A stretch of 64,000 bases of DNA from Sphingomonadales bacterium (GTDB lineage Bacteria; Pseudomonadota; Alphaproteobacteria; Sphingomonadales; Sphingomonadaceae): positions 90,157-154,156 of the forward strand of contig JAIXPM010000265.1 of NCBI GenBank assembly GCA_027486275.1. The letters run 5' to 3'. Below, one piece after another: positions 16,850 through 23,641 of this stretch. The notes under the pieces are model-generated. The model saw nothing but the letters and a program-made list of their open reading frames with translations, did not search any database and was not told where the DNA came from. Position 1 is the stretch's first letter; every line of letters begins with the position of its first letter. The position numbers were made by a program, and so were the translations under genes.

Positions 16850-17743
16850 TCAAAGGGCATCCGCTTCCTCCCCTCTCCTGCTCATCGCCACGGCATTCCA
16901 GTCCCGGCCCTTGCCAGGCGGTAGCAAAGTCTCGATCGACAGGCCCTCGCGTGCCTGGCTTTTTGCGAGCTCGGACGCCCTCTCACCCCCCTTGTCGGGA
17001 TCGCGCAGGATGATGAGACGCTGCACAACGGCCGGAATCGAGACTATGCCAAAGCGCTCGTTTCCGAGCACCGCCCACACCGGGAATCCGAGGATGTCCA
17101 TTGCCGACAGGGCGGTTTCGAGGCCTTCGGCCAGCCCCAGTACCGGGCCTACCGGCGCCAGTCTGACAGCGCCAGTCCCCGGTCGGCCAAGCATCCGCTT
17201 CGGGTCGGGAATGGCAGCCTTCCAGCCTGATTCCGGGTCGAGGAAGGTCCGGTGAACGGCAACGAGACCGCGATCGTCACGGATCGCCGCAATCAGTGCC
17301 GGGTGAAAGGTTGCATTCGGCTTGCTGCCGAGCTGGGCGCGCGGATGAAAGCGAATCTCCGGGCTACGCACGATGATGTGTCGACGATCGAGATAGGTGT
17401 CGGCGATCGTTCCGGCGATTGGGACTGTCGCGTCCCACAGGCGCTTCGCCATCCCGTTATCCGTGACGATGCGTCTGGGCGCCCGCTCGTCGGTCGATTT
17501 GACTCCGTCGCGGTCGACCTGTCCGCCACTGCGCAGCGCCCGCATCACGGCCACCGTGTCACAGCCCGAGAAGCATTTGAACAGAAGGCTCTTATCGCCG
17601 ACACGCACCGAAAGGCTCGGGCTCGAATCATTGTGCGCCGGACAGCAGCACATGCCGCTTCCACTCGACCATTTGCCGCCAAGACCCTCGACAATGCCGC
17701 GTCCCTGATCAACGAGCGTCGCACGCGAAACCGCCGGGGTCAC
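16850..17743 (-). CDS. CHC2 zinc finger / Toprim primase-like protein
   Basis: A 297-residue protein. A zinc-ribbon at residues 31-62 ('MCCCPAHNDSSPSLSVRV', then 'FKCFSGC') has the C-x2-H...C-x2-C layout of DnaG CHC2 fingers. A Toprim domain in the second half has 'LAEGLETALSA' (the acidic Glu) and 'LRDPDKGG' (the D-x-D-like acidic pair). It therefore resembles phage/plasmid primases that lack a helicase, and probably primes plasmid lagging-strand or post-transfer complementary-strand synthesis. The first bases overlap the HD gene stop (ATGA, 17740-17743). Box copy 5 lies inside its 3' end. Confidence 0.8.
   Translation of the reverse strand: MTPAVSRATLVDQGRGIVEGLGGKWSSGSGMCCCPAHNDSSPSLSVRVGDKSLLFKCFSGCDTVAVMRALRSGGQVDRDGVKSTDERAPRRIVTDNGMAKRLWDATVPIAGTIADTYLDRRHIIVRSPEIRFHPRAQLGSKPNATFHPALIAAIRDDRGLVAVHRTFLDPESGWKAAIPDPKRMLGRPGTGAVRLAPVGPVLGLAEGLETALSAMDILGFPVWAVLGNERFGIVSIPAVVQRLIILRDPDKGGERASELAKSQAREGLSIETLLPPGKGRDWNAVAMSRRGEEADAL
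16864..16878 (-). promoter_or_regulatory. purine-rich leader box (copy 5)
   Basis: Minus-strand GGAGAGGGGAGGAAG, within the last codons of the primase gene and 54 nt before the ParB ATG. An ACCCTTGCC...GGCAGGGT hairpin follows before the start codon. The overlap with coding sequence makes it the least certain copy. Confidence 0.4.
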
Positions 17744-18411
17744 GATGGCACCGCTCGTTGCGCACGGTGCGCAATACGTTGTTCACGGTGCTGGTTAAGG
17801 GCCTCGAGCCACCTTTCGGCGGCATAGTCGCTTGGCCACGGCTCCCACGGCGCGAAGGGCCCGGTCTCAAGGGGATCAGACATCAAGGGTGCGGTCGAAA
17901 TCTTCAGGACCGATCGGATATCGCCAGGTGTCCAGCGCGCGACATGGAGCGCTTCGCTTGCCGCAGTGAGGGTGTCAGCTGCCTTGTGCTGCCGGTATTG
18001 CTCCGGGCGAATATCGGGCAGCTGGTATCGTGCTGCAATGGCGGCGGTCAGCTTCTGGCATAGTGCCGCGAATGGAGTTCCGAGGAACGCCTTCAGTGGC
18101 GCGATGCAGTCAAAGCCCAGCAAACCCTCTTCGGCATCGTGCAGAAGTTCAAAAAGGGCTTCGCCTCCTTCAAGCACCGCCTCGTCGGCCTGGCGGATCG
18201 CGAGCACGGACAAGCTGTGCTGGGCGACGGACAAGGGATGTGGCCAGCCTGAATGGCCCCCCCAACGGAATGTGCGCGACAATCCGATCGCAAGGTCTTC
18301 ATCGGTCCAGCTCTGGGGATCGGGACTGGCCAGATCAATAACAGCACCGCTGGGCAGCAGCACGAATGGCCGCTGACTGTCAGTGTCGATCAATGGTGAT
18401 GGATTCGACAT
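17740..18411 (-). CDS. HD-domain phosphohydrolase (YfbR-like)
   Basis: A 223-residue metal-dependent phosphohydrolase. H65 lies in 'SVAQHSLSV', the H91-D92 pair in 'FELLHDAEEG' and a further Asp follows at 101, in the spacing of HD domains. The family includes 5'-nucleotidases and dNTPases such as YfbR, so a role in nucleotide metabolism during plasmid replication is reasonable inference. The start at ATG 18411 has GGAGAAGGAG just upstream; the longer frame to 18456 lacks this. It is the first gene of the HD-primase pair, which overlap by 4 nt, and shares a divergent promoter region with the transglycosylase. Confidence 0.75.
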   Translation of the reverse strand: MSNPSPLIDTDSQRPFVLLPSGAVIDLASPDPQSWTDEDLAIGLSRTFRWGGHSGWPHPLSVAQHSLSVLAIRQADEAVLEGGEALFELLHDAEEGLLGFDCIAPLKAFLGTPFAALCQKLTAAIAARYQLPDIRPEQYRQHKAADTLTAASEALHVARWTPGDIRSVLKISTAPLMSDPLETGPFAPWEPWPSDYAAERWLEALNQHREQRIAHRAQRAVPS

Positions 18412-18490
18412 GGCTCCTTCTCCGACTGCATGAATGCACCTGCATCCACCGTTCAACCTCCACTCTCACGACCATCAAGCGCCCCCTATC

Positions 18491-18523
18491 TTGACCGAAA
18501 CTGACAAATAAATCTATGGTTGC
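18491..18523 (+). promoter_or_regulatory. transglycosylase promoter with repeated 20-bp element
   Basis: TTGACC (18491-18496), an 18-bp spacer and TATGGT (18515-18520) make a sigma-70-like promoter, with the start predicted at or next to the ATG at 18527. This implies a leaderless message. The -10 region is inside a 20-bp element (18504-18523, core AATAAATCTATGGT) that recurs with 18 of 20 identities at 23642-23661, so it may also be an operator. Confidence 0.5.
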
Positions 18524-18526
18524 GGT

Positions 18527-19297
18527 ATGCGCATCTGGTTGACAGCATTCGCACTCGCAGGGTCGGCTCCGTCGTTCGGGCAGACCGCCGTCACCATGGA
18601 CTTTTCGCAAGGACAGACGACTGTGCCCGGCGTTGAATCACGTGCCACGGGCAACTTTGTTGAAAACCGTCTGGGGATCTGGCGGACAGCACCACAGGCG
18701 TTGGATCCAAGCGTTGCTTCTGAAATTGCGCATGACATGTCGCGAACGACAACGTCGCCAGCAGCGCAGCCAGGACTTGCCTTCGTCGATCCATGCTCAA
18801 AGTTCCGCGTGCCGGCTGATGTTCCCGGCCTTCAGAGCGACGTCATACGGCGCCGTCTCAGCTGGTGGTCAGTCGTTTCCGCCACCGAGTGCCGCTATGG
18901 TATTCCTGCAGGTTTGCTCGATGCGGTTATCCTGCAGGAATCGCGCTACAAGACTGCAGTCATCAGCCCCAAGGGCGCAATCGGTCTGGCGCAGCTGATG
19001 CCGGGTACGGCGGGCGATCTCGGCGTTGCCGATGCCTTCGATCCGGCGAGCAACATCGATGGCGGCGGGCGCTATCTGCGGGCGCAACTCGATCGCTTCA
19101 AATCCGTCCATCTTGGGGTCGCTGCCTATAACGCCGGACCAGGCGCGGTACGCTCGGCGCGAGGCATACCGCAAAATGGCGAAACGCCAGACTATGTCCG
19201 CCGGGTGCTGGATTTCTGGTCGGCGTCTGAAGGTGATCCACTGGCCGGCGCGCGTCGAATTGCTCAGATGCTGGGCTTCGTAAACAACGAGCAATAA
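18527..19297 (+). CDS. secreted lytic transglycosylase (VirB1-like)
   Basis: A 256-residue protein with a signal peptide (MRIWLTAFALAGSAPSFGQ). Its C-terminal SLT domain has the catalytic Glu138 in 'ILQESRYKTAVISPKGAIGLAQLMPGTA' and 'AAYNAGPGAV' near residue 200. It cleaves the glycan backbone of peptidoglycan in the periplasm. VirB1/P19-type members open the wall locally for T4SS assembly, and the tra operon starts about 5 kb away, so conjugation is the likely context although it is transcribed separately. No good Shine-Dalgarno precedes the ATG, in keeping with a leaderless mRNA. Confidence 0.87.
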   Translation: MRIWLTAFALAGSAPSFGQTAVTMDFSQGQTTVPGVESRATGNFVENRLGIWRTAPQALDPSVASEIAHDMSRTTTSPAAQPGLAFVDPCSKFRVPADVPGLQSDVIRRRLSWWSVVSATECRYGIPAGLLDAVILQESRYKTAVISPKGAIGLAQLMPGTAGDLGVADAFDPASNIDGGGRYLRAQLDRFKSVHLGVAAYNAGPGAVRSARGIPQNGETPDYVRRVLDFWSASEGDPLAGARRIAQMLGFVNNEQ

Positions 19298-19330
19298 GCG
19301 CGGTCATGGAACCGCGTTAGTGCCTCTGGT

Positions 19331-19351
19331 CTCTCGAAGATTATCCGAGAG
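19331..19351. terminator. hairpin between convergent transglycosylase and RES genes
   Basis: CTCTCG (19331-19336) pairs with CGAGAG (19346-19351), nested in GCCTCT...AGAGGC. A second stem CGCGGT...ACCGCG lies at about 19305-19318. The stops of two convergent genes flank this 55-bp interval, so one or both hairpins probably terminate transcription. No long T-tract is present. Confidence 0.45.
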
Positions 19352-19352
19352 G

Positions 19353-19874
19353 CTAGTCGATTCGAGGTTTTAGATCACCGACCGGGTCGATCAACGTAAC
19401 CTTGGCCCCTCCCTTGTCCCAGCTCCACAATACCAGGTTAACCCCTTTGGCCTGTATACTGGGAACGAGACAGCCACTGAACCCTGCCGCGAGGGCGTCT
19501 TGAGCCAGCGCCCAGCTTGCCGGGGCACGGCGCTCGATATCCCGGATGCGCCGCCAGGGCAGCGTAAGTACTGCATCGTCCATTCCGACGGATGCGCGGA
19601 CAGCTGGGTCGGTAAGGTCAAGTATTGCTTCGGCGTCGACATCATAGGGCGCGAGCGTTCCAGGATGGATCAGTGCCTGCATGTATTCGGCGATTGCCGT
19701 TCCATGATCAGCTGAGAAATAGAGCGCCGGCATGCCAGCTGCATTCCAGCGACCGCCAGCGCGCGCCGCACCGGCCCCAGAAAGCGGCTCATGATGCCAT
19801 CGCGGGCTCAACATCCGCCACCAGCGTCCCGCCACCCCTTTGCGCGGTGCTGCATCCAGCGTCCATTGACTCAC
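19353..19874 (-). CDS. RES-domain toxin (NAD+-degrading family)
   Basis: A 173-residue RES-domain protein. R42 in 'GRWNAAGMPALYFSADHGTAIAEYMQ', Y52 and E63 match the Arg-Tyr-Glu active-site pattern, with S133 or S139 ('GFSGCLVPS') as the Ser. RES toxins (MbcT, ParT, Res) break down NAD+ or ADP-ribosylate targets and stop growth when the antitoxin decays. I start at GTG 19874, which forms a GTGA overlap with the antitoxin stop; the longer upstream frame would overlap the antitoxin by over 120 nt. It is transcribed from the antitoxin promoter at 20251-20279. Confidence 0.85.
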   Translation of the reverse strand: MSQWTLDAAPRKGVAGRWWRMLSPRWHHEPLSGAGAARAGGRWNAAGMPALYFSADHGTAIAEYMQALIHPGTLAPYDVDAEAILDLTDPAVRASVGMDDAVLTLPWRRIRDIERRAPASWALAQDALAAGFSGCLVPSIQAKGVNLVLWSWDKGGAKVTLIDPVGDLKPRID

Positions 19875-20224
19875 GCGTATGTGCCGTCCCGCAGATCCTC
19901 CAGATATGCGAGCACTGCGTCGCCATGCCCTGCTTCGACCAAGTCCTGCGCCGTGCGTCCGTCGTGACCGGGAATGGGCTGATGCCGAAACCACACGATT
20001 GCCTGGTCAGCGTCGCCCGTCAGCGATTCAACCTGAGCGAGGATACGAGCAATAGGTTCAAGTCGTGCCTGAACCGCTGGCGACGCAGGACGCGCGAGTG
20101 TGTTGCGATGCAGTCGCGCCATTCGCGCAAAATCGACGAGCGGCAGATGCAACCGCTTGCTCATCCGCTGCGGGGAGAGATGGTCCGCCTCCCGGAAATC
20201 ATCGATCAACGCGGTCAACATCAC
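19871..20224 (-). CDS. Xre/MbcA/ParS-type antitoxin of the RES system
   Basis: A 117-residue antitoxin. The N-terminal HTH-like region 'SPQRMSKRLHLPLVDFARMARLHRNTLARP' is followed by the C-terminal toxin-binding domain 'QAIVWFRHQPIPGHDGRTAQDLVEAGHGDAVLAYLEDLRDGTYA', the ParS/MbcA signature (DUF2384) whose end plugs the toxin active site. It precedes the RES toxin with coupled translation. Autoregulation is expected through palindromes that overlap its promoter. On a plasmid the pair would act as a post-segregational stability module. Confidence 0.87.
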   Translation of the reverse strand: MMLTALIDDFREADHLSPQRMSKRLHLPLVDFARMARLHRNTLARPASPAVQARLEPIARILAQVESLTGDADQAIVWFRHQPIPGHDGRTAQDLVEAGHGDAVLAYLEDLRDGTYA

Positions 20225-20232
20225 CCAATTCC

Positions 20233-20279
20233 TATGTGCGTAAGTAGTGCACTATATGCCTATCTGGCGCACATATCAA
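20233..20279 (-). promoter_or_regulatory. RES-Xre promoter with overlapping palindromes
   Basis: On the minus strand TTGATA (20279-20274), a 17-bp spacer and TATAGT (20256-20251) form a near-consensus promoter. An exact 8-bp inverted repeat TATGTGCG (20233-20240)/CGCACATA (20268-20275) brackets it, and the palindrome TAGTGCACTA (20245-20254) covers the -10 region and predicted start. Toxin-antitoxin complexes typically repress from such sites. Confidence 0.7.
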
Positions 20280-20307
20280 GCAAGCCGGGCAAATGCGCCG
20301 TTATGGC

Positions 20308-20571
20308 TCAGCCCTTCCAAGGCAGACTGAACGCAAATGCTGCAACGATCCCGAGAGTTACCGGCGTCGAAAGCAGATATGTTTTTTGCCACCGCCACCA
20401 TATCCTCGGGCCAAGCAACACCCATGCTCGCCAACCGATTGTCGTCAGCCAGACGCGCTCGCGAACCAGCTGGACGGCGACGCGTGTGGCCGAGAGTATC
20501 GTCGCGATCACACAGCAAACACCCGTTGCCGCATAGAGCGACATCCAAAGCTGAAAATCGTGCGCTGACAT
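20308..20571 (-). CDS. small two-TM membrane protein
   Basis: An 87-residue protein with two hydrophobic segments ('WMSLYAATGVCCVIATILSATRV' and 'STPVTLGIVAAFAFSLPW') separated by an Arg/Trp-rich loop. The ATG is preceded by AAAGGAG 4 nt upstream, the best ribosome-binding site in this neighbourhood, which argues for a real gene. It begins 35 nt after the RepC-like gene stop and is probably co-transcribed with it. No family recognised. Candidate roles such as entry exclusion or copy-number signalling are guesses. Confidence 0.6.
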   Translation of the reverse strand: MSAHDFQLWMSLYAATGVCCVIATILSATRVAVQLVRERVWLTTIGWRAWVLLGPRIWWRWQKTYLLSTPVTLGIVAAFAFSLPWKG

Positions 20572-20606
20572 GCTGCTCCTTTAGTCGATTCGTGCGCTGC
20601 ATGGCA

Positions 20607-21914
20607 TCATCTTGCTTGGCTCTTGCGGTGAAATCCCCAGACTGAGCGGTCGAGATGCAGCGCGCCGCAGCGGGCGCGCTTGAGCATCCCGCCAAAATAC
20701 TGCCCAGCAGTGGTCGATATCCGCCCAGCAGCAAGAAGTTCGGCGACTAGCCCGATGGCGACGGTTCGCTGCTCCGGCCCCATATCGGACAGGGCCCGCT
20801 GCCAACATGCGGCGTTGACGCCGAGGTCACGGGCTAGGCGAGAGGCAGCGCCGTCTATCGTCCGCCAAGTCGGCGCGTCCGCTGTCGAAGCCCCGCCGAC
20901 ATACATCGCCAGGCTCGGAAAGCACGCGACAATTGTCCGCGGCGTCCAACGCGGCGACTGACTCAAGTCGCGATGCAGCGTTTCTCCGGAGGCATCTCCG
21001 CCAGCCACTACAGGTCCAGATGAATCAGGGCCCTGTAGAGGTAACTGGTGTCCATTTTCGCACCCCTCAGGTGTCCGAACCAGGCAATCAGGAGCCCTAT
21101 CGTGGTCGGCCAACGCTTCAAGTCTTTCGGCGATTTCGGCGACCTGGTGCGACAGCCGCTCGAGCTCGCCGAGCCTGCCGCCAGCGCAGGCTGACCGGAT
21201 TGCCGGGATCAGCGACTTGCTTTCGGCCATATGGAGCAGTGCTGGCCCGCGATCGCGCTCATCCAGAAGCTCCAGCGCTGCACGCTGGCGGCGTCGGTCG
21301 CGGCCGATACGGGCCTTTTCGACGGCAAGCGCGAGGTCGAGGTCATCTTGCGCCGCAATGGTCGCCCGCATCGACATCATCAGGTTGACCAGCGGCTCAA
21401 GCGAGATCCCGCAGCCTTCGATGAAGCTGCCGTCGCCCGTCGCGTTGCGCTTCCTGGCAACAAAGCGGTGGCCATTTCCGCTGAGCGATCGGCGAAGTGT
21501 CGTTCCGTCGTGCCGGCGCAACTGACGCCCAAGCGCGGTCCGGCTCATCCCGCAGCGCTCTTCCAGGAATCGGTTGCTGTGGGCCAACATGACAGGGTGA
21601 CCCTCGTCATAGTCAGATGCCTTGCTCAGCCGCAGCAGTTCAAGGTGAAAGCGTTGGTCGGGCTGGCTATGGCCAAGTTGACGTGCCGCCCGCCGGTAAA
21701 GTCGGATCACTTCGACTTTTGACGGGCGATTGGACTCTGCCGGCGCCGGTCTCCGGCTCTGCAGCTTCATGCGTTCGTCGACATAGGATCCGACGATCGC
21801 GGCGATGGTTTGGCATTCGTTGTGTGACACGACTCCTCCAATCGGGAGCAGCACGAGGCAACAGAAAACCCGCGGCGCCAAATCGCGCATTCTTGACAAA
21901 ATGGCCGAGGTCAT
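20607..21914 (-). CDS. repC: RepC-type plasmid replication initiator (lone)
   Basis: A 435-residue protein resembling RepC of repABC plasmids. The N-terminal winged helix 'LAHSNRFLEERCGMSRTALGRQLRRHDGTTLRRSLSGNGHRFVARKRN' corresponds to the DNA-binding region. The C-terminal 'IVACFPSLAMYVGG...WRTIDGAASRLARDLGVNAACWQRALSDMGPEQRTVAIGLVAELLAAGRISTTAGQYFGGMLKRA' matches the RepC C-terminal helical domain. RepC binds an origin usually inside its own gene. No repA or repB adjoins it, unlike repABC operons. The open frame continues to 22028 across a plus-strand terminator; I chose ATG 21914 because the upstream part coincides with the predicted antisense RNA. No clear Shine-Dalgarno is present. Confidence 0.78.
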   Translation of the reverse strand: MTSAILSRMRDLAPRVFCCLVLLPIGGVVSHNECQTIAAIVGSYVDERMKLQSRRPAPAESNRPSKVEVIRLYRRAARQLGHSQPDQRFHLELLRLSKASDYDEGHPVMLAHSNRFLEERCGMSRTALGRQLRRHDGTTLRRSLSGNGHRFVARKRNATGDGSFIEGCGISLEPLVNLMMSMRATIAAQDDLDLALAVEKARIGRDRRRQRAALELLDERDRGPALLHMAESKSLIPAIRSACAGGRLGELERLSHQVAEIAERLEALADHDRAPDCLVRTPEGCENGHQLPLQGPDSSGPVVAGGDASGETLHRDLSQSPRWTPRTIVACFPSLAMYVGGASTADAPTWRTIDGAASRLARDLGVNAACWQRALSDMGPEQRTVAIGLVAELLAAGRISTTAGQYFGGMLKRARCGALHLDRSVWGFHRKSQAR

Positions 21915-22002
21915 CGACGATGCGGAGTGTTGAGGAGCTTCGCAGTCAGGTTGCAGCCTGGTGATGATCCCGCGGAAAGCCCGGCCTCGTGCCGGGTTTT
22001 TC
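21893..22002 (+). ncRNA. candidate counter-transcribed RNA over the repC leader
   Basis: On the strand opposite repC: a perfect TTGACA (21893-21898), a 17-bp spacer and a weak -10 GACGAT (21916-21921) predict a start near 21928. The RNA would contain the small stem CAGG...CCTG and end at an intrinsic terminator, CCCGGC-CTCGT-GCCGGG followed by TTTTTC (21980-22002). The predicted transcript is about 75 nt and fully complementary to the repC message upstream of its ATG. In repABC plasmids a ctRNA of similar size and position represses repC. Promoter and terminator are seen; function is inference. Confidence 0.6.
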
Positions 22003-22028
22003 TGTTTCCGGGCAATCTCCCTCTTCAA

Positions 22029-22314
22029 TTGCCGTCATCAGACGGGTTGGACGAATGGCCGAGAGCTTTCCTGTAGTTCAGCCAAAGCTGCGCCTCCGCC
22101 GAAAATGCGTTTGATCGGCACTATGCTTTGGGACAAATTATAAGGGTCGCTCAAGACCCGTTTCGAAAGGCCCGCCGCGCCAACGGCGGGTCTTTACGTT
22201 TCAGGCGAATCGCGCGGTTTCATACATCCCCTTTCCAATGCTTCGATCTGTCCCTGCCCGGGATTTCTGGCAGCTTGGGCGGCACCCCCTCCTGTTGCCG
22301 CCCGCGCCTGCAAG
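22029..22314. other. 286-bp intergenic region with two hairpins, possible origin or small RNA
   Basis: No protein gene is supportable. GGGTC-GCTCAA-GACCC (about 22144-22159) is followed by CCCGCCG (22171-22177)/CGGCGGG (22184-22190) and TCTTT, a terminator readable in either direction. An AT-rich AAATTATAAGG precedes the hairpins at about 22135-22145. No DnaA box (TTATNCACA) or clear iteron was found. A short plus-strand RNA or a terminator for the LuxR-type gene are the likeliest uses. Confidence 0.4.
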
Positions 22315-23040
22315 TCAGTGGATCACGTCTTCGAAGCGGATCGCCTGCTCGAACAGCGTGCGCACGACGAGCTCGGTCTGGGACCCGACCTCATAGTGTT
22401 TGCAGCCGCGGATCACGACCGCGTTGATCGCCTTGATGTCGATCCCAAGTTTGCGCGCAATCTGATGACGGCTCATGCCCCTGCACAGGTAGGTGATGAC
22501 CCTCCGGTCGTGGTCCGAGATTGCCTTGGCATGATCGGCATTGGCGCGCTTGATGCGGCGTCCCGCCAGAAATGCCCGGCTCGCCGTGTACATGGCCATT
22601 GGCAGGCTGTCCTTGTTGAGGGGTCGAGCCTTGCCGTTCACGAAGGAAACGCTTGCAGAGGGTTCGCCGGGAGCGTGCAGCGGCACGGTAAAACCAAAGG
22701 CCAGACCATGCTGGCGTGCCATTTCAAGATAACGCTGTTGATCGCCCGTCAGCGTGAGAATCTTCGGCAGATCTTCCCATTCAAACGGTCCAGGCATGAT
22801 GCTGCCAGCCAGCAGGATCGGGCTGCGGGTGTAAGCGAAGGTTTCGCTCATCAATCGCACCCAGCTGTCAGGATAGTCTTGAAGGAGGATACCGTCCGTA
22901 CGGCTCACGTTGGCCTGAATGAACGCGTAGTGCTGAAAGCCGAGTTTGGCCTTTGCGTTGCGCAGCGCAATATGCAGTGCCTCAAAGCTTTGCGCCGTCT
23001 CAATTGCGCCAAGTTCGATTTCAATCTTCTGCATACGCAT
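22315..23040 (-). CDS. LuxR/TraR-type regulator (orphan)
   Basis: A 241-residue protein with an N-terminal autoinducer-binding domain ('LGFQHYAF', 'YPDSWVRLMSETFAYTRSPILL', 'FEWEDLP', 'FTVPLHAPGEPSASVSFV') and a C-terminal LuxR HTH ('DHDRRVITYLCRGMSRHQIARKLGIDIKAINAVVIRGCKHYEVGSQTELVV'). TraR of Ti plasmids activates conjugation with an acyl-homoserine lactone. Here the invariant Asp of the 'DP' motif that contacts the lactone amide is Ser ('RSP'), and no luxI-type synthase is in the window, so ligand specificity may be changed or lost. The start at 23040 has GAGGGG 6 nt upstream. Proximity to the tra promoter makes tra control plausible. Confidence 0.82.
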   Translation of the reverse strand: MRMQKIEIELGAIETAQSFEALHIALRNAKAKLGFQHYAFIQANVSRTDGILLQDYPDSWVRLMSETFAYTRSPILLAGSIMPGPFEWEDLPKILTLTGDQQRYLEMARQHGLAFGFTVPLHAPGEPSASVSFVNGKARPLNKDSLPMAMYTASRAFLAGRRIKRANADHAKAISDHDRRVITYLCRGMSRHQIARKLGIDIKAINAVVIRGCKHYEVGSQTELVVRTLFEQAIRFEDVIH

Positions 23041-23150
23041 AACTGTCCCCTCACTCGGCGAAATAGCCCCTGGTTTGAACATTCTGCCTTGTTGATCGAC
23101 CGATTCTGTACCTCGTGCTGAATTGCTGGCAGTTATGGCTTTGGTGAATT

Positions 23151-23606
23151 CTACTCACTTTCCAGTATCATCTGCAGCCGTTCCTGCCGTCGGCGGGTCG
23201 CTGCGCGAAGCTGTTCAATGGCGTTTTGGGCGTTGCCTTTGGCCCATCGCGGATCGAGCGGCGTACCAGCCTCGCGCGCATGTTCGCCAAGGTTGATGAC
23301 AAATTCGGCGATGAAGGCTGCAAGATAGGCCTGCACTTCGGTAGCAAGAAGATCGCCATGGCCAAGCTCACTCAACAGGCGAGCACTAGCCCGAAAACTG
23401 CAGGCCGTGGCCCCTTCGCCAGCCTCGGACGGGGGCTTTCGTCCGCGTAGCCGGTAGAGCTGACGCGCGCTCAAGCCGAATTCGCTGGCGAGTTCCTGAA
23501 TGGGTTTGGTGTCCCGGACGCGCTTGCGACGCGCGCCATGCGCCGGAATTTCAACGTCCAGCGCAGCTTCAAAACAATTGCCAGAACTCTCTGTTAAGGT
23601 TTTCAT
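23151..23606 (-). CDS. hypothetical HTH-containing protein (151 aa)
   Basis: Starting at ATG 23606 the product has 151 residues. After a short polar N-terminus comes 'KPIQELASEFGLSARQLYRLRGRK', a good helix-turn-helix candidate. A helical region 'LLATEVQAYLAAFIAEFVINLGEHAREAG' and an Arg/Gln-rich C-terminal helix follow. The layout (HTH plus helical oligomerisation part) suits a DNA-binding regulator, and the tra operator array lies 0.5 kb away. Promoter TTGCCA (23663-23658), 16 bp and GATACT (23641-23636) reads into it, and the repeated 20-bp element overlaps that promoter. No named family recognised. Confidence 0.55.
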   Translation of the reverse strand: MKTLTESSGNCFEAALDVEIPAHGARRKRVRDTKPIQELASEFGLSARQLYRLRGRKPPSEAGEGATACSFRASARLLSELGHGDLLATEVQAYLAAFIAEFVINLGEHAREAGTPLDPRWAKGNAQNAIEQLRAATRRRQERLQMILESE

Positions 23607-23641
23607 TTTGGCGGGTCTCAATGGACACACGCCACAGTATC

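Noticed and set aside
21915..22028. Extension of repC to the upstream ATG at 22028
   Set aside because: It would run through the predicted antisense RNA and its terminator, and the residues are not RepC-like. The evidence against it is indirect.
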